From Gluconobacter sp. Dm-62 (lineage in GTDB: Bacteria > Pseudomonadota > Alphaproteobacteria > Acetobacterales > Acetobacteraceae), in contig NZ_JAERLY010000005.1 of NCBI RefSeq assembly GCF_018256155.1, forward strand, positions 119,003 through 183,002: 64,000 nt of DNA. Direction: 5' to 3'. Numbering within the stretch: the first letter of the stretch is position 1; every line of letters starts with the position of its first letter. The position numbers and the translations under genes were made by a program. The notes under the pieces were generated by a model that searched no databases, had not been told where the DNA came from, and saw nothing but the letters and a program-made list of their open reading frames with translations. Shown piece after piece: positions 16,601 to 22,583 of the stretch.

Positions 16601-19239
16601 ATCAGGAGAGGAAGGACAGCAGGAATGGCCACAGTCGCCACAATGCACGTCGTCCAGACAAACGCGTCATGACCACCGAGCATCCAGCCAGCAAACAGCG
16701 CTGCCACCGCCATAGGAGCCGAAAGACTGCGCCGCAGATTATCAAGCATCTTCCAGCGCGCGATCCCCATCATGGGGTTGGGTCGCATTCCGATCGTCGG
16801 AAACCTGCCCATCCATGAAAAGATCCATGGCAAAAGCTGCCAGTCTCCCCGTGTCCAGCGATGTGACCGCGCCGCTGACACCAGATAGTCCGTCGGAAAT
16901 TCTTCAATAACCTCGATATCGGTCACCAGACCGGCCCGCGCAAAGACGCCTTCGAACAGGTCATGACTCAGAAGCGTTCCCTCGGGCACGCGATCGTTCA
17001 GAGCAGCTTCGAACGCATCAATGTCATAGATGCCCTTCCCTGCGAACGAACCTTCGGAAAACATGTCCTGGTAAAGGTCTGAAACGGCCGCAGTGTAGGG
17101 TTCGATCCCGTTTGGGCTCGAAAAGACCCGCTGAAACAGCGTACTGCTCCGCGTCTTGGGCAGCGAGGGCGTCACGCGTGGCTGAAGAATGCCGTAACCC
17201 TCGACCACACGCCCTTCTTTCGGGTCAAAACTGGCCCGGTTCAGGGGATGCGCCAGTTTTCCAACCAGACGCCTCACAACGTCATAGGGTAACCGCGTGT
17301 CGCTATCGAGTGTCACGACATAGCGCACATCCTGAGGAATGCGCGCGCCGGGAAGCATCATGAAGCTCGTATCCTGAGCTCCACGCAGAAGCCGGTTCAG
17401 TTCATGCAGCTTACCGCGCTTGCGTTCCCATCCGATCCATTTCCCTTCGCCTTCCGACCACATCCGGCGACGATGCAGCAGCAGGAACCGGTCCGTGCCG
17501 GCATCAGAAGCGCCATAAATCGTATTCAGGCGTCCAACACCCTGCATCGCCTGCTGAAGCAGGCCCTCATCCCCTTCACGATGTTCGAAAGAACAATCGG
17601 TCCAGTCAGTCAGAAGAGCGAAGCTGATGTCCCCGTCCCGACTGGCGAGATAATGTTTTTCCAGCCGATCAACCATCTCTGCTACGGCCTGTCGGCGCGT
17701 CAGGAGGGTCGGCACGACGACCATGGTTCGCAGTTCTGCCGGAATACCCGTTTTGAGCTCAAGCGCTGGTAATTCAGATACTGTAATGGCCCACATCAGG
17801 AATCGGTTCATCCCTGAAACCACGGCATCCGATGCAGGGATAAATCCCAGAACAAGTAGCAGCAGGAAGGCCCGCCCCGGCAGATAGCCATTCATCAGGG
17901 AAAGAAAGCCCGAGAGCAGAAGAACTGTCAGCAGCGTGACAGCGACGCTGTAGCCGGTGATCCCGAGCCGCCGGCAGGCTTTGCCGACCTGCACCCGCAG
18001 GGGAGCACGGAATTCCAGCTCCTCCTCCAAGGCGGGGCGGCCTTCCGCTATCAGGTAATATCCAGGGTCCGTCCGACGCATATCAGCAGTTTCAGGAAGC
18101 CTTGCCTCCTGAGCTTTCGCAACTGCCAGACTGGCAATATCACACTCTGAAAAACGTGATCCTTTCGCAAGTTTTTCGACGGCCCGGCAGTACAGATGGC
18201 GCGTCGTGAAGTCCATTCCGGAAAATTCACCGTGGGCTGCCAGTATGCGACTTACAAGACTGACGTCCTCGATGAGATCATTCCAGTCGGTCGTCGTCAT
18301 GAGTCTGATGCTGTTGATGATATTCCGGATCGTCGCGTTCAGAGTGCCCTGTTCCTGCATCTCTGCGTGAACAATCGTTTCCAGATCCGTTCCTTTTTCC
18401 TGAAGTACGCCATCAAGCCATAGGAAAGCCGGATCCTTCTGCGGATCATGTCCTCTCAGGCGATGGGCAAACTGGACCAGAAATGCGGGTGAGAGGCTCT
18501 CTGTCTCTACACCTGCAAGCACCCGCATTGTCTGTGGTCCATTAGAACCACCGTTTTCCATTAAGGCATCAGCGAGTGCGTCAGCTCTTTCCCGCGATTG
18601 CAGATCATCACTGATTTTTTGTGAAATACGACGCAGATTCTCTATCAGCACGATGCGGATATTGATCGGAACAGCCCAGAGTTCACGGATCAGGAGCGGC
18701 TGTGTCTGCTGATAGGTCTCCAGAAAACTGCGGATTGTCTCAGTACCGATATGGCTGTCGGTATGGGCGACGAGCGCCCATGCAATCTCGAAAACCCGTG
18801 GCAGCCCTGCAAATGCCCCGTCCACCAGTTTGGGGAGATCACGGTAGTACCCTGCCGGCAACTCCACCTTGATGGTCTGGATCTGCACGTCCATCAGATA
18901 GTAGTTGTCGATCAGCCACTCAGCTGCTGGCGTAAGCTGCTTCCCCTGCTCTGAAGCGTGGGACAGGGCAATATTGGCCTTTTGCAGAACGCGCGCATTA
19001 TCATTCAGACGGCCAATCAATGACCTGCCATGCGCTGCAAATACAGTTTTTGCATGTGAAACAGCGAGGCTATGCGCATGGACACGCATCCGATCCAGTC
19101 CAAACAGATCGGCTCGAATGGGGCGTTCATCCGCCCAGCAGTTACGAGAAAGGCTTTCAGATATCGGCCATTTAAAAAACCGGGAGCCAGACGAAACCAT
19201 TTCTTCCAGAATTTTGGAAATTTCTATCCTGATCGACAT
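10666..19239 (-). CDS. ndvB: Cyclic beta-1,2-glucan synthase (GT84 + glycoamylase-like + GH94)
   Basis: This 2,857-aa membrane enzyme matches NdvB/ChvB/Cgs, which makes cyclic beta-1,2-glucan from UDP-glucose. Order by approximate residue: N-terminal helical region; hydrophobic segments near 420-480; glycosyltransferase 84 domain about 500-830 (DSDTRLPYD near 643, RSHRWTRGDWQ near 790); further TM helices about 830-1020; glycoamylase-like domain (YNWYSTEDLSVLMP near 1116); two GH94 beta-sandwich modules (SNGRYSVMLTGAGSGYSRW near 1590, ANGYGGFTAEGKEYAV near 2058); GH94 catalytic helical barrel (GAYGFRDQLQDG near 2403, GTGDWNDGMNRVG near 2538), thought to set ring size by phosphorolysis. The frame is open to 19299, but GGAGG (19248-19252) lies 8 nt before ATG 19239, which decides the start. 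No NdvA-like exporter is in the window. Confidence 0.95.
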   Translation of the reverse strand: MSIRIEISKILEEMVSSGSRFFKWPISESLSRNCWADERPIRADLFGLDRMRVHAHSLAVSHAKTVFAAHGRSLIGRLNDNARVLQKANIALSHASEQGKQLTPAAEWLIDNYYLMDVQIQTIKVELPAGYYRDLPKLVDGAFAGLPRVFEIAWALVAHTDSHIGTETIRSFLETYQQTQPLLIRELWAVPINIRIVLIENLRRISQKISDDLQSRERADALADALMENGGSNGPQTMRVLAGVETESLSPAFLVQFAHRLRGHDPQKDPAFLWLDGVLQEKGTDLETIVHAEMQEQGTLNATIRNIINSIRLMTTTDWNDLIEDVSLVSRILAAHGEFSGMDFTTRHLYCRAVEKLAKGSRFSECDIASLAVAKAQEARLPETADMRRTDPGYYLIAEGRPALEEELEFRAPLRVQVGKACRRLGITGYSVAVTLLTVLLLSGFLSLMNGYLPGRAFLLLLVLGFIPASDAVVSGMNRFLMWAITVSELPALELKTGIPAELRTMVVVPTLLTRRQAVAEMVDRLEKHYLASRDGDISFALLTDWTDCSFEHREGDEGLLQQAMQGVGRLNTIYGASDAGTDRFLLLHRRRMWSEGEGKWIGWERKRGKLHELNRLLRGAQDTSFMMLPGARIPQDVRYVVTLDSDTRLPYDVVRRLVGKLAHPLNRASFDPKEGRVVEGYGILQPRVTPSLPKTRSSTLFQRVFSSPNGIEPYTAAVSDLYQDMFSEGSFAGKGIYDIDAFEAALNDRVPEGTLLSHDLFEGVFARAGLVTDIEVIEEFPTDYLVSAARSHRWTRGDWQLLPWIFSWMGRFPTIGMRPNPMMGIARWKMLDNLRRSLSAPMAVAALFAGWMLGGHDAFVWTTCIVATVAIPAVLPLLIDMFRFRQGETLDSYLALLGTDLKRTVLTTALCLVFLADQACLMGDAIVRTLARVFVTRRHLLQWVTAAQAAEAPRESVMGYVRQMGGAILLAVLAFGLMPLMAHLVWLVILPFAALWVLSPVLAWKASQYSVSARRLEATAEERMFLRMQARRTWRYFETFVTASDHFLPPDNFQEEPRGLLARRTSPTNMGLYLLSVVAAHDFGWIGMAEAVDRVRETLGTMARLPRYRGHFYNWYSTEDLSVLMPVYVSTVDSGNLAGHLVTLGRTFVEWERKGRSSDGWKLGVQDALNLAQNELTSGSDVFHAEDIMQDIRALLHDMRENAAGQTFVEQRLNVLVTHAEETVRHLVAMAERRSAEKEAVPATGAENVLFWLHAAQHTIRSDHKDDGAGIRTATLLQELAAQARSMALEMEFGFLRNRERALLSIGFVVNDGVLDDNCYDLLASEARLAAFFAVAKGDIPARDWFRLGRPVAAVARGEALVSWSGSMFEYLMPSLIMAAPFDSLLEGTSRQIVRRQIEYGQARETPWGISESAYNARDLDYNYQYSNFGVPGLGMKRGLAQNLVIAPYATALAAMVDARKAVANFARLEGLGTQGVFGFYEALDYTKERLRPGEKFAIVQSYMAHHQGMSILAFADTVLEGIMRRRFHAEPMMGAAELLLQERAPTGGAITRPLKEEKLLPPPASTGQAPGGRHIVLDAHAAPVTHLLSNGRYSVMLTGAGSGYSRWNGQAVTRWREDGTLDNWGSYVYLRDTGRGRVWSAGFQPCGVDADHASVEFREDRATYLRQDGELTTAMDILVSAEDDAELRRVSVSNSGLAPVEIEVTSYIELALCPPDADLAHPAFAKMFVQTEYLASRRAIIATRRRRSPGEQEIWAACLIVGGGSLSIETDRARFVGRGRDLRTPVALVGRTELSGSTGTVLDPVFAARCKLNIPSRATRKLSFWTIVSSTRAGLMESIERHQDPADLDRALTLAWTHAQVQLRHLDIRPTQADLFQQLAASLLYAGPMLRASPERIRRGAGRQTDLWGQGLSGDLPILLLVVSESEDFELVRTVLRAHEYFRIKALAVDVVILNEHQTSYAQDLQQALETLVRSSSMGGGAGGVHLLRGGLMSGVVKELLFSAARVVLSGKGGSLQYQLTQAETARHQKAGSSTISICRPYRASGEAPSLPELELANGYGGFTAEGKEYAVILRGRRTTPAPWVNVISNPHFGFQVSAEGSGYTWSGNSRENQLTPWSNDPVSNPTGEAFYLCDEESRVFWSPVAAVCPDDSAVHVAYHGRGYSRFERVASGIASTLTQYVPKEDPVRISRLRLVNQSSHARTLRVTAYAEWVLGRSRMSAAPFVFSETDTETGAVFARNVWGDTFGECVAFADCGARQMSRTDDRTAFLGRNGSLAAPQAIVQGTDLPGLVGAGVDPCAALQTVVRLASGEETEIVFLLGQGRNAEQARDLVTHYRDCDLDAVLEDVKQGWRSVTDAIQVYTPDRAMDVMLNGWLLYQSLSSRIWSRAGFYQASGAYGFRDQLQDGMSLVTSAPALVREHLLRAASRQFVEGDVQHWWLPQKGNGVRTRISDDCAWLAFTVAHYVRVSGDRAVLDEPLAFLDAPVLAPDEHERFLQPEITERTASLYDHCALALDHSLRWGAHGLPLMGTGDWNDGMNRVGEAGRGESIWLGWFLSSALKAFIPLAEARNDQAHADVWQRALAELKSGLENAWDGEWYRRAYFDDGSPLGSHLNREGRIDAIAQSWAVISGVGDPERARLAMQAVREQLVRLDDEIIMVLTPPFDTSEPDPGYIRGYPPGVRENGGQYTHAALWTVMATAMLGDGAGAHAMFSTISPVHHARDMAAADRYRLEPYVVAADVYSAAPHVGRGGWSWYTGSAGWMQRVGTEILLGVRIEEDRLLLSPCIPPEWSGFDVTLRWKTAQYRIEVTNPDHISHGVVEVLENGRRLGDGAPVLLKDDGGAHLIRAVMRAS

Positions 19240-19247
19240 CTGTATTG

Positions 19248-19252
19248 CCTCC
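19248..19252 (-). promoter_or_regulatory. Ribosome binding site deciding the ndvB start
   Basis: GGAGG lies 8 nt before ATG 19239. An upstream in-frame ATG at 19254 contains this site within its own second codon (ATGGAGG) and lacks a ribosome binding site of its own. Confidence 0.7.
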
Positions 19253-19299
19253 ATATAGAGGATGGAAAACCACCCAGGTGCCGGAAACAGAAACGACAA

Positions 19300-19622
19300 C
19301 AGATTTATCAGGAATAAGTTCTTATTATTTGTTCTGCGTATCGATCACTTTTTCTTGCTATATTAAAAATCATCATGTCTTTTTTTGTTTTTATTTATTT
19401 TCATGATGTAATATTCAGAATTTAGGCGAAGGCTTTTCAAATACAGAAATGTTATTTCCAAAACGCAGATGCACTTATGGAACACGCCATGCATTACAGA
19501 GATCCCCCATGGAAAACTGAAACCGTGCTCTGGACGTTGAAACGCGCAACAATGATCATCTGACTTTGGAAGCAATATTCCATGATCCGCAAAGGGAACG
19601 TCCCATCATCACGATAAGACAT
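19300..19622. other. AT-rich divergent intergenic region
   Basis: This 0.3-kb stretch separates ndvB (minus) from the exported-protein gene (plus) and is markedly AT-rich around 19320-19450. It holds an inverted repeat CATCATG (19371-19377) / CATGATG (19402-19408) around a T-rich core. Promoters for both genes are expected here, but no clean -35/-10 pair is convincing. Short overlapping frames here show no protein-like features. Confidence 0.5.
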
Positions 19623-20954
19623 ATGGCTGGAGGAATTTTTCTGGTTACTGCGCTTGGCGCAGCTGTCCCGTGTTTGGGCGCGCCCAAGCCACTTCCTCCC
19701 ATCGCCCGTGCGGACATGGACCATAACTCTCACATTGCACTCTCCGCACAGGGTGTCGTTGCGGCACTGGACGTCAGACGGACGACCAGATGTAATGTGC
19801 CTATCGTCTGGGCTGATGCGGATTCCAGCCCGACATCGCCATGCAGTATGGCATTTCTGACGCTCCGCACATCGGGCACGGCCCATTCGCTTCCTGCATC
19901 TTTTCCGTTAACTCCATATGGGACGGAAGATGACGGAATGGCCCAGCTGAGGATGTCGTTTCGCCATCTGGACGCATCATCCCGCCTCCCACAGCTTCTG
20001 GTCTCCGCCTATACCGGAGGCGCACATTGCTGCTCGCTCACATCCATTTTCGATCTGGGTCCGAACGGACAGTGGGAACATCTCGAACTGGGAGCAACGG
20101 ATGGCGATGGAGAGCCGGATATCCAGGACATTACCGGCAACGGCCAGCAGGAAATCCTGACGTCCGATCAGTCGTTTCTTTATGCTTTTGCTTCACATGC
20201 CGGCTCGGAAGCACCAGTCGTCATTTCGCGCTATCATAACGGCGTTCTTGAAAATGTGACGCGCGATCCGGCTTATCGGGACTTTATTGCAAAGGACCTG
20301 GCGAACAGGCGGCGCAACTGGGTCCGCTCAGGACGCTTCGAGCCTAATGGTTTCCTGGCCTATGAAGTCGCGACCATGGCCAATCTGGGGAAATTCACAG
20401 AGGGCTGGCACGACATGCTGGCTCATGCGCAATCCACGAAAGAGTCCGGGTTCGGGCTTTCTTCCTGCGATCTCAAATCCGCTGCGGACAAACAGAACGG
20501 CCATGGGTGCTCGGCAAAAGAGAAGGAGCTGCTTCCATTCCCGCAGGCTCTTTCCTTGTTCCTGATACGAAGCGGATACATCACGCCCGAGCAGGTTGCA
20601 TCCGCAGCTGACGATCACAAACCAGCAATCGCCCAACAATTGCAGGCTTCCCCTTCAGTTCCTCAGACGGCACGCCCCCCTGAGACTTCCAGCCCGTCGT
20701 CATCTGCCACAGCACGGCCTTCTGAAATGGATCACCCGGTCTCTGCGGTGGATGCTCCTACCAGGCCGCATGGATGGTTCGCAATTTTCGCTGGACTTGG
20801 ACTGGTGCTTTATTTTGTACCCGTCCTGATCGCCTACCGGCGCAATTCGATCAACCAGCGCAGGATTGCGCTGGTGACAGTGCTTCTTGGGTGGACTGTC
20901 ATCGGATGGGTCGCAGCGCTGATCATGGCGCTTAACGAACCTGTCCGGAAATAA
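19623..20954 (+). CDS. Exported protein with C-terminal superinfection-immunity-like membrane domain
   Basis: This is a 443-aa product. A hydrophobic leader (MAGGIFLVTALGAAVPCLGA) suggests export. The N-terminal ~330 residues are a periplasmic, FG-GAP/VCBS-reminiscent region with the motif SAYTGGAHCCSL and DGDGEPDIQDITGNGQQEI. A low-complexity Pro/Ser linker (about nt 20640-20760) follows. The last ~55 residues form two helices with the pattern LVLYFVPVLIAYRR...LLGWTVIGWVAALIMAL, matching the Imm_superinfect family (phage T4 Imm-like). A TTG at 19566 could extend the start; ATG 19623 is chosen because the leader begins there, though no good ribosome site is seen. It is divergent from ndvB. 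The function is unknown. Confidence 0.7.
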   Translation: MAGGIFLVTALGAAVPCLGAPKPLPPIARADMDHNSHIALSAQGVVAALDVRRTTRCNVPIVWADADSSPTSPCSMAFLTLRTSGTAHSLPASFPLTPYGTEDDGMAQLRMSFRHLDASSRLPQLLVSAYTGGAHCCSLTSIFDLGPNGQWEHLELGATDGDGEPDIQDITGNGQQEILTSDQSFLYAFASHAGSEAPVVISRYHNGVLENVTRDPAYRDFIAKDLANRRRNWVRSGRFEPNGFLAYEVATMANLGKFTEGWHDMLAHAQSTKESGFGLSSCDLKSAADKQNGHGCSAKEKELLPFPQALSLFLIRSGYITPEQVASAADDHKPAIAQQLQASPSVPQTARPPETSSPSSSATARPSEMDHPVSAVDAPTRPHGWFAIFAGLGLVLYFVPVLIAYRRNSINQRRIALVTVLLGWTVIGWVAALIMALNEPVRK

Positions 20955-20968
20955 CCGGCCAGCCGCAC

Positions 20969-22309
20969 TCAGTCCTGATTAATGGTTTGCGGAATCCGCG
21001 CTTCGCGCAATGTCATGCCGCAAACCCGGCTCAAGGATGCCCTTTTAGGCGTACCGATCCGCTGGGAGAGATAGATCCCGGTATGACCTGAGCAAGCATA
21101 GGCCACGAAACATCCGGTCGCGAAATAGATGATGTCCCCTGCGCCAAAGAGCTCAACACCCATCAGCGTGCAGGCCAGAGGCGTGTTCGCTGCCCCAGCA
21201 AACACCGACACGAACCCGACTGCCGCCAGCAGATCCACCGGAACATGCAGCACAAACGCAAGAATGTTCCCGGACGCAGCTCCCAGAAAAAACAGCGGCG
21301 TAACTTCACCGCCCTTGAACCCTGTCGCCAGAACCGTGACTGTAAAGACAAGCTTCCAGAACCATGACCAGGGATAGATCGTCGGGCCAAAAAAGCTGAT
21401 AATGGATGCTCCACCAAGCTCGGGCGGCAGAACCCCCAAACCCAGATAGTCGCGGTTTCCCACAAGCATGACCAGAAGAATGGTCAAAATACCGCCGATC
21501 GCAGGACGCAGCCAGGGCGTCTGACAGATCTTCTTCATGAGTGCTGCCAAGCGATGTACACTTTCGGCAAAGACCCTGCTCATCAGACCAAAAGCAACAG
21601 CCGCGATTGCCACTTTTACGACCAGCACCAGATCAACATGGGAAAGTGAACCATCCGTGTTCAATGTCCCCTGAAACACAAGGGGGTAGGACGCATGGTG
21701 AATTCCCCATGCACGGCAGGACCAGTCCGCGATGATGGAAGCCATGGCGGCCGGGAGAAGGAACCTGTAGTCCAGTCGTCCCAGCGTCAGAACCTCCAGA
21801 GCAAAAACAGCTCCGGCAATCGGGGTTCCGAAAACCGCACCAAATCCCGCGGCAATGCCGCAGGTCAACAGAACACAGGTTTCAGGAGCCCGCAGCCTGA
21901 ACAGTCTGGCCGTCGCGCTGGCCAGACTTCCCCCGACCTGTATGGCCGTCCCTTCCCGCCCCACAGAAGCTCCGAACAGGTGGCTCACGACTGTGGCGAT
22001 CAGTACGAACGGCGCCATTCGAAGCTGCACACCCGCACCCGGTTCATGAATTTCATCCACGATCAGATTGGCCCCGGCCTCGACGTCACGTCCGAACCAG
22101 AAATAGCACAGCCCGACCGCTACACCGGCCGCCGGAAGAGCGTATAGCAGGGCCGGATGATCAATCCGGAACGACGTGGCGCGCTCCAGAAGCCACAGGA
22201 ACAGGGCACAGGCGCTGCCAATACAGCCTGATAGCACAACCAGCACGGCACTCAGGCGCACGAGGCTGAACATATCGGGAAAACGGGGCTGATTCTGAAT
22301 CTTGCTCAT
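20969..22309 (-). CDS. eriCF: CLC-F type fluoride/proton antiporter (chloride-channel family)
   Basis: This 446-aa polytopic CLC protein has ion-pathway motifs of the fluoride-specific subfamily rather than of chloride transporters. GREGT replaces GREGP (about residue 117), the GxFxP segment is GGEVTP (about residue 330), and the canonical GSGIP is absent (EAGANLI in its place). Family knowledge: CLC-F antiporters expel fluoride and often sit behind fluoride riboswitches. Here a crcB-motif aptamer lies directly upstream (22354-22416). The open frame extends to ATG 22363, but that codon lies inside the aptamer, so ATG 22309, with GGAGAG about 12 nt upstream, is the start. Role: fluoride resistance at the inner membrane. 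Confidence 0.92.
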   Translation of the reverse strand: MSKIQNQPRFPDMFSLVRLSAVLVVLSGCIGSACALFLWLLERATSFRIDHPALLYALPAAGVAVGLCYFWFGRDVEAGANLIVDEIHEPGAGVQLRMAPFVLIATVVSHLFGASVGREGTAIQVGGSLASATARLFRLRAPETCVLLTCGIAAGFGAVFGTPIAGAVFALEVLTLGRLDYRFLLPAAMASIIADWSCRAWGIHHASYPLVFQGTLNTDGSLSHVDLVLVVKVAIAAVAFGLMSRVFAESVHRLAALMKKICQTPWLRPAIGGILTILLVMLVGNRDYLGLGVLPPELGGASIISFFGPTIYPWSWFWKLVFTVTVLATGFKGGEVTPLFFLGAASGNILAFVLHVPVDLLAAVGFVSVFAGAANTPLACTLMGVELFGAGDIIYFATGCFVAYACSGHTGIYLSQRIGTPKRASLSRVCGMTLREARIPQTINQD

Positions 22310-22320
22310 AGCGGACGCAA

Positions 22321-22359
22321 CTCTCCTGTCTTGTCCCCGACGGGGACGATGGACAGGAA
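22321..22359 (-). promoter_or_regulatory. Riboswitch expression platform: RBS-sequestering hairpin
   Basis: In the mRNA the segment folds as TCCTGTC ... GTCCCC gtc GGGGAC ... GACAGGA. The 3' arm contains the Shine-Dalgarno sequence of the antiporter gene (AGGAGAG), and the 5' arm overlaps the 3' end of the aptamer (GATTCCTG). Ligand binding should take up the TCC and free the ribosome site. There is no T-run, so translational control is the simpler reading; this is inference from complementarity. Confidence 0.65.
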
Positions 22360-22416
22360 TCATCAGCTTCCGGACGAAGCGGTTCGACCTTGGACGGTCA
22401 GGCAGAATCCATTGCC
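22354..22416 (-). ncRNA. Fluoride riboswitch (crcB motif)
   Basis: On the minus strand the conserved blocks occur in order: GGCAATGGATTCTGCC (GG..ATGG..TTC..CC, where GGCA pairs with TGCC as the pseudoknot), a variable hairpin (GACC/GGTC), AACCGC, stem GCTTC/GAAGC, and GCTGATGATTCCTG. This is the consensus fluoride aptamer layout, with P1 formed by GGATTC and GATTCC (one U-U mismatch). It sits 45 nt before the CLC-F start codon. Confidence 0.92.
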
Positions 22417-22583
22417 TATAGCATCATCAAAAAAGCCGCGCTGCTCTCGATCTGTCAAGAGATGACAAGCTTTTTAGGGACAGACACTTTCCCACATGAC
22501 ACGGCTATGCCACCGTCTCTGTAACAAAAGCGAACGGTCCCTGCCGTTTCTCCTCTTCCAATTGTTTCAAGGAACTGCGTTTC

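Noticed and set aside
22310..22363. In-frame upstream start (ATG 22363) for the CLC-F gene
   Set aside because: The ATG is part of the conserved GCTGATG block of the fluoride riboswitch; the encoded extension is Arg/Pro-rich and unlike the family.
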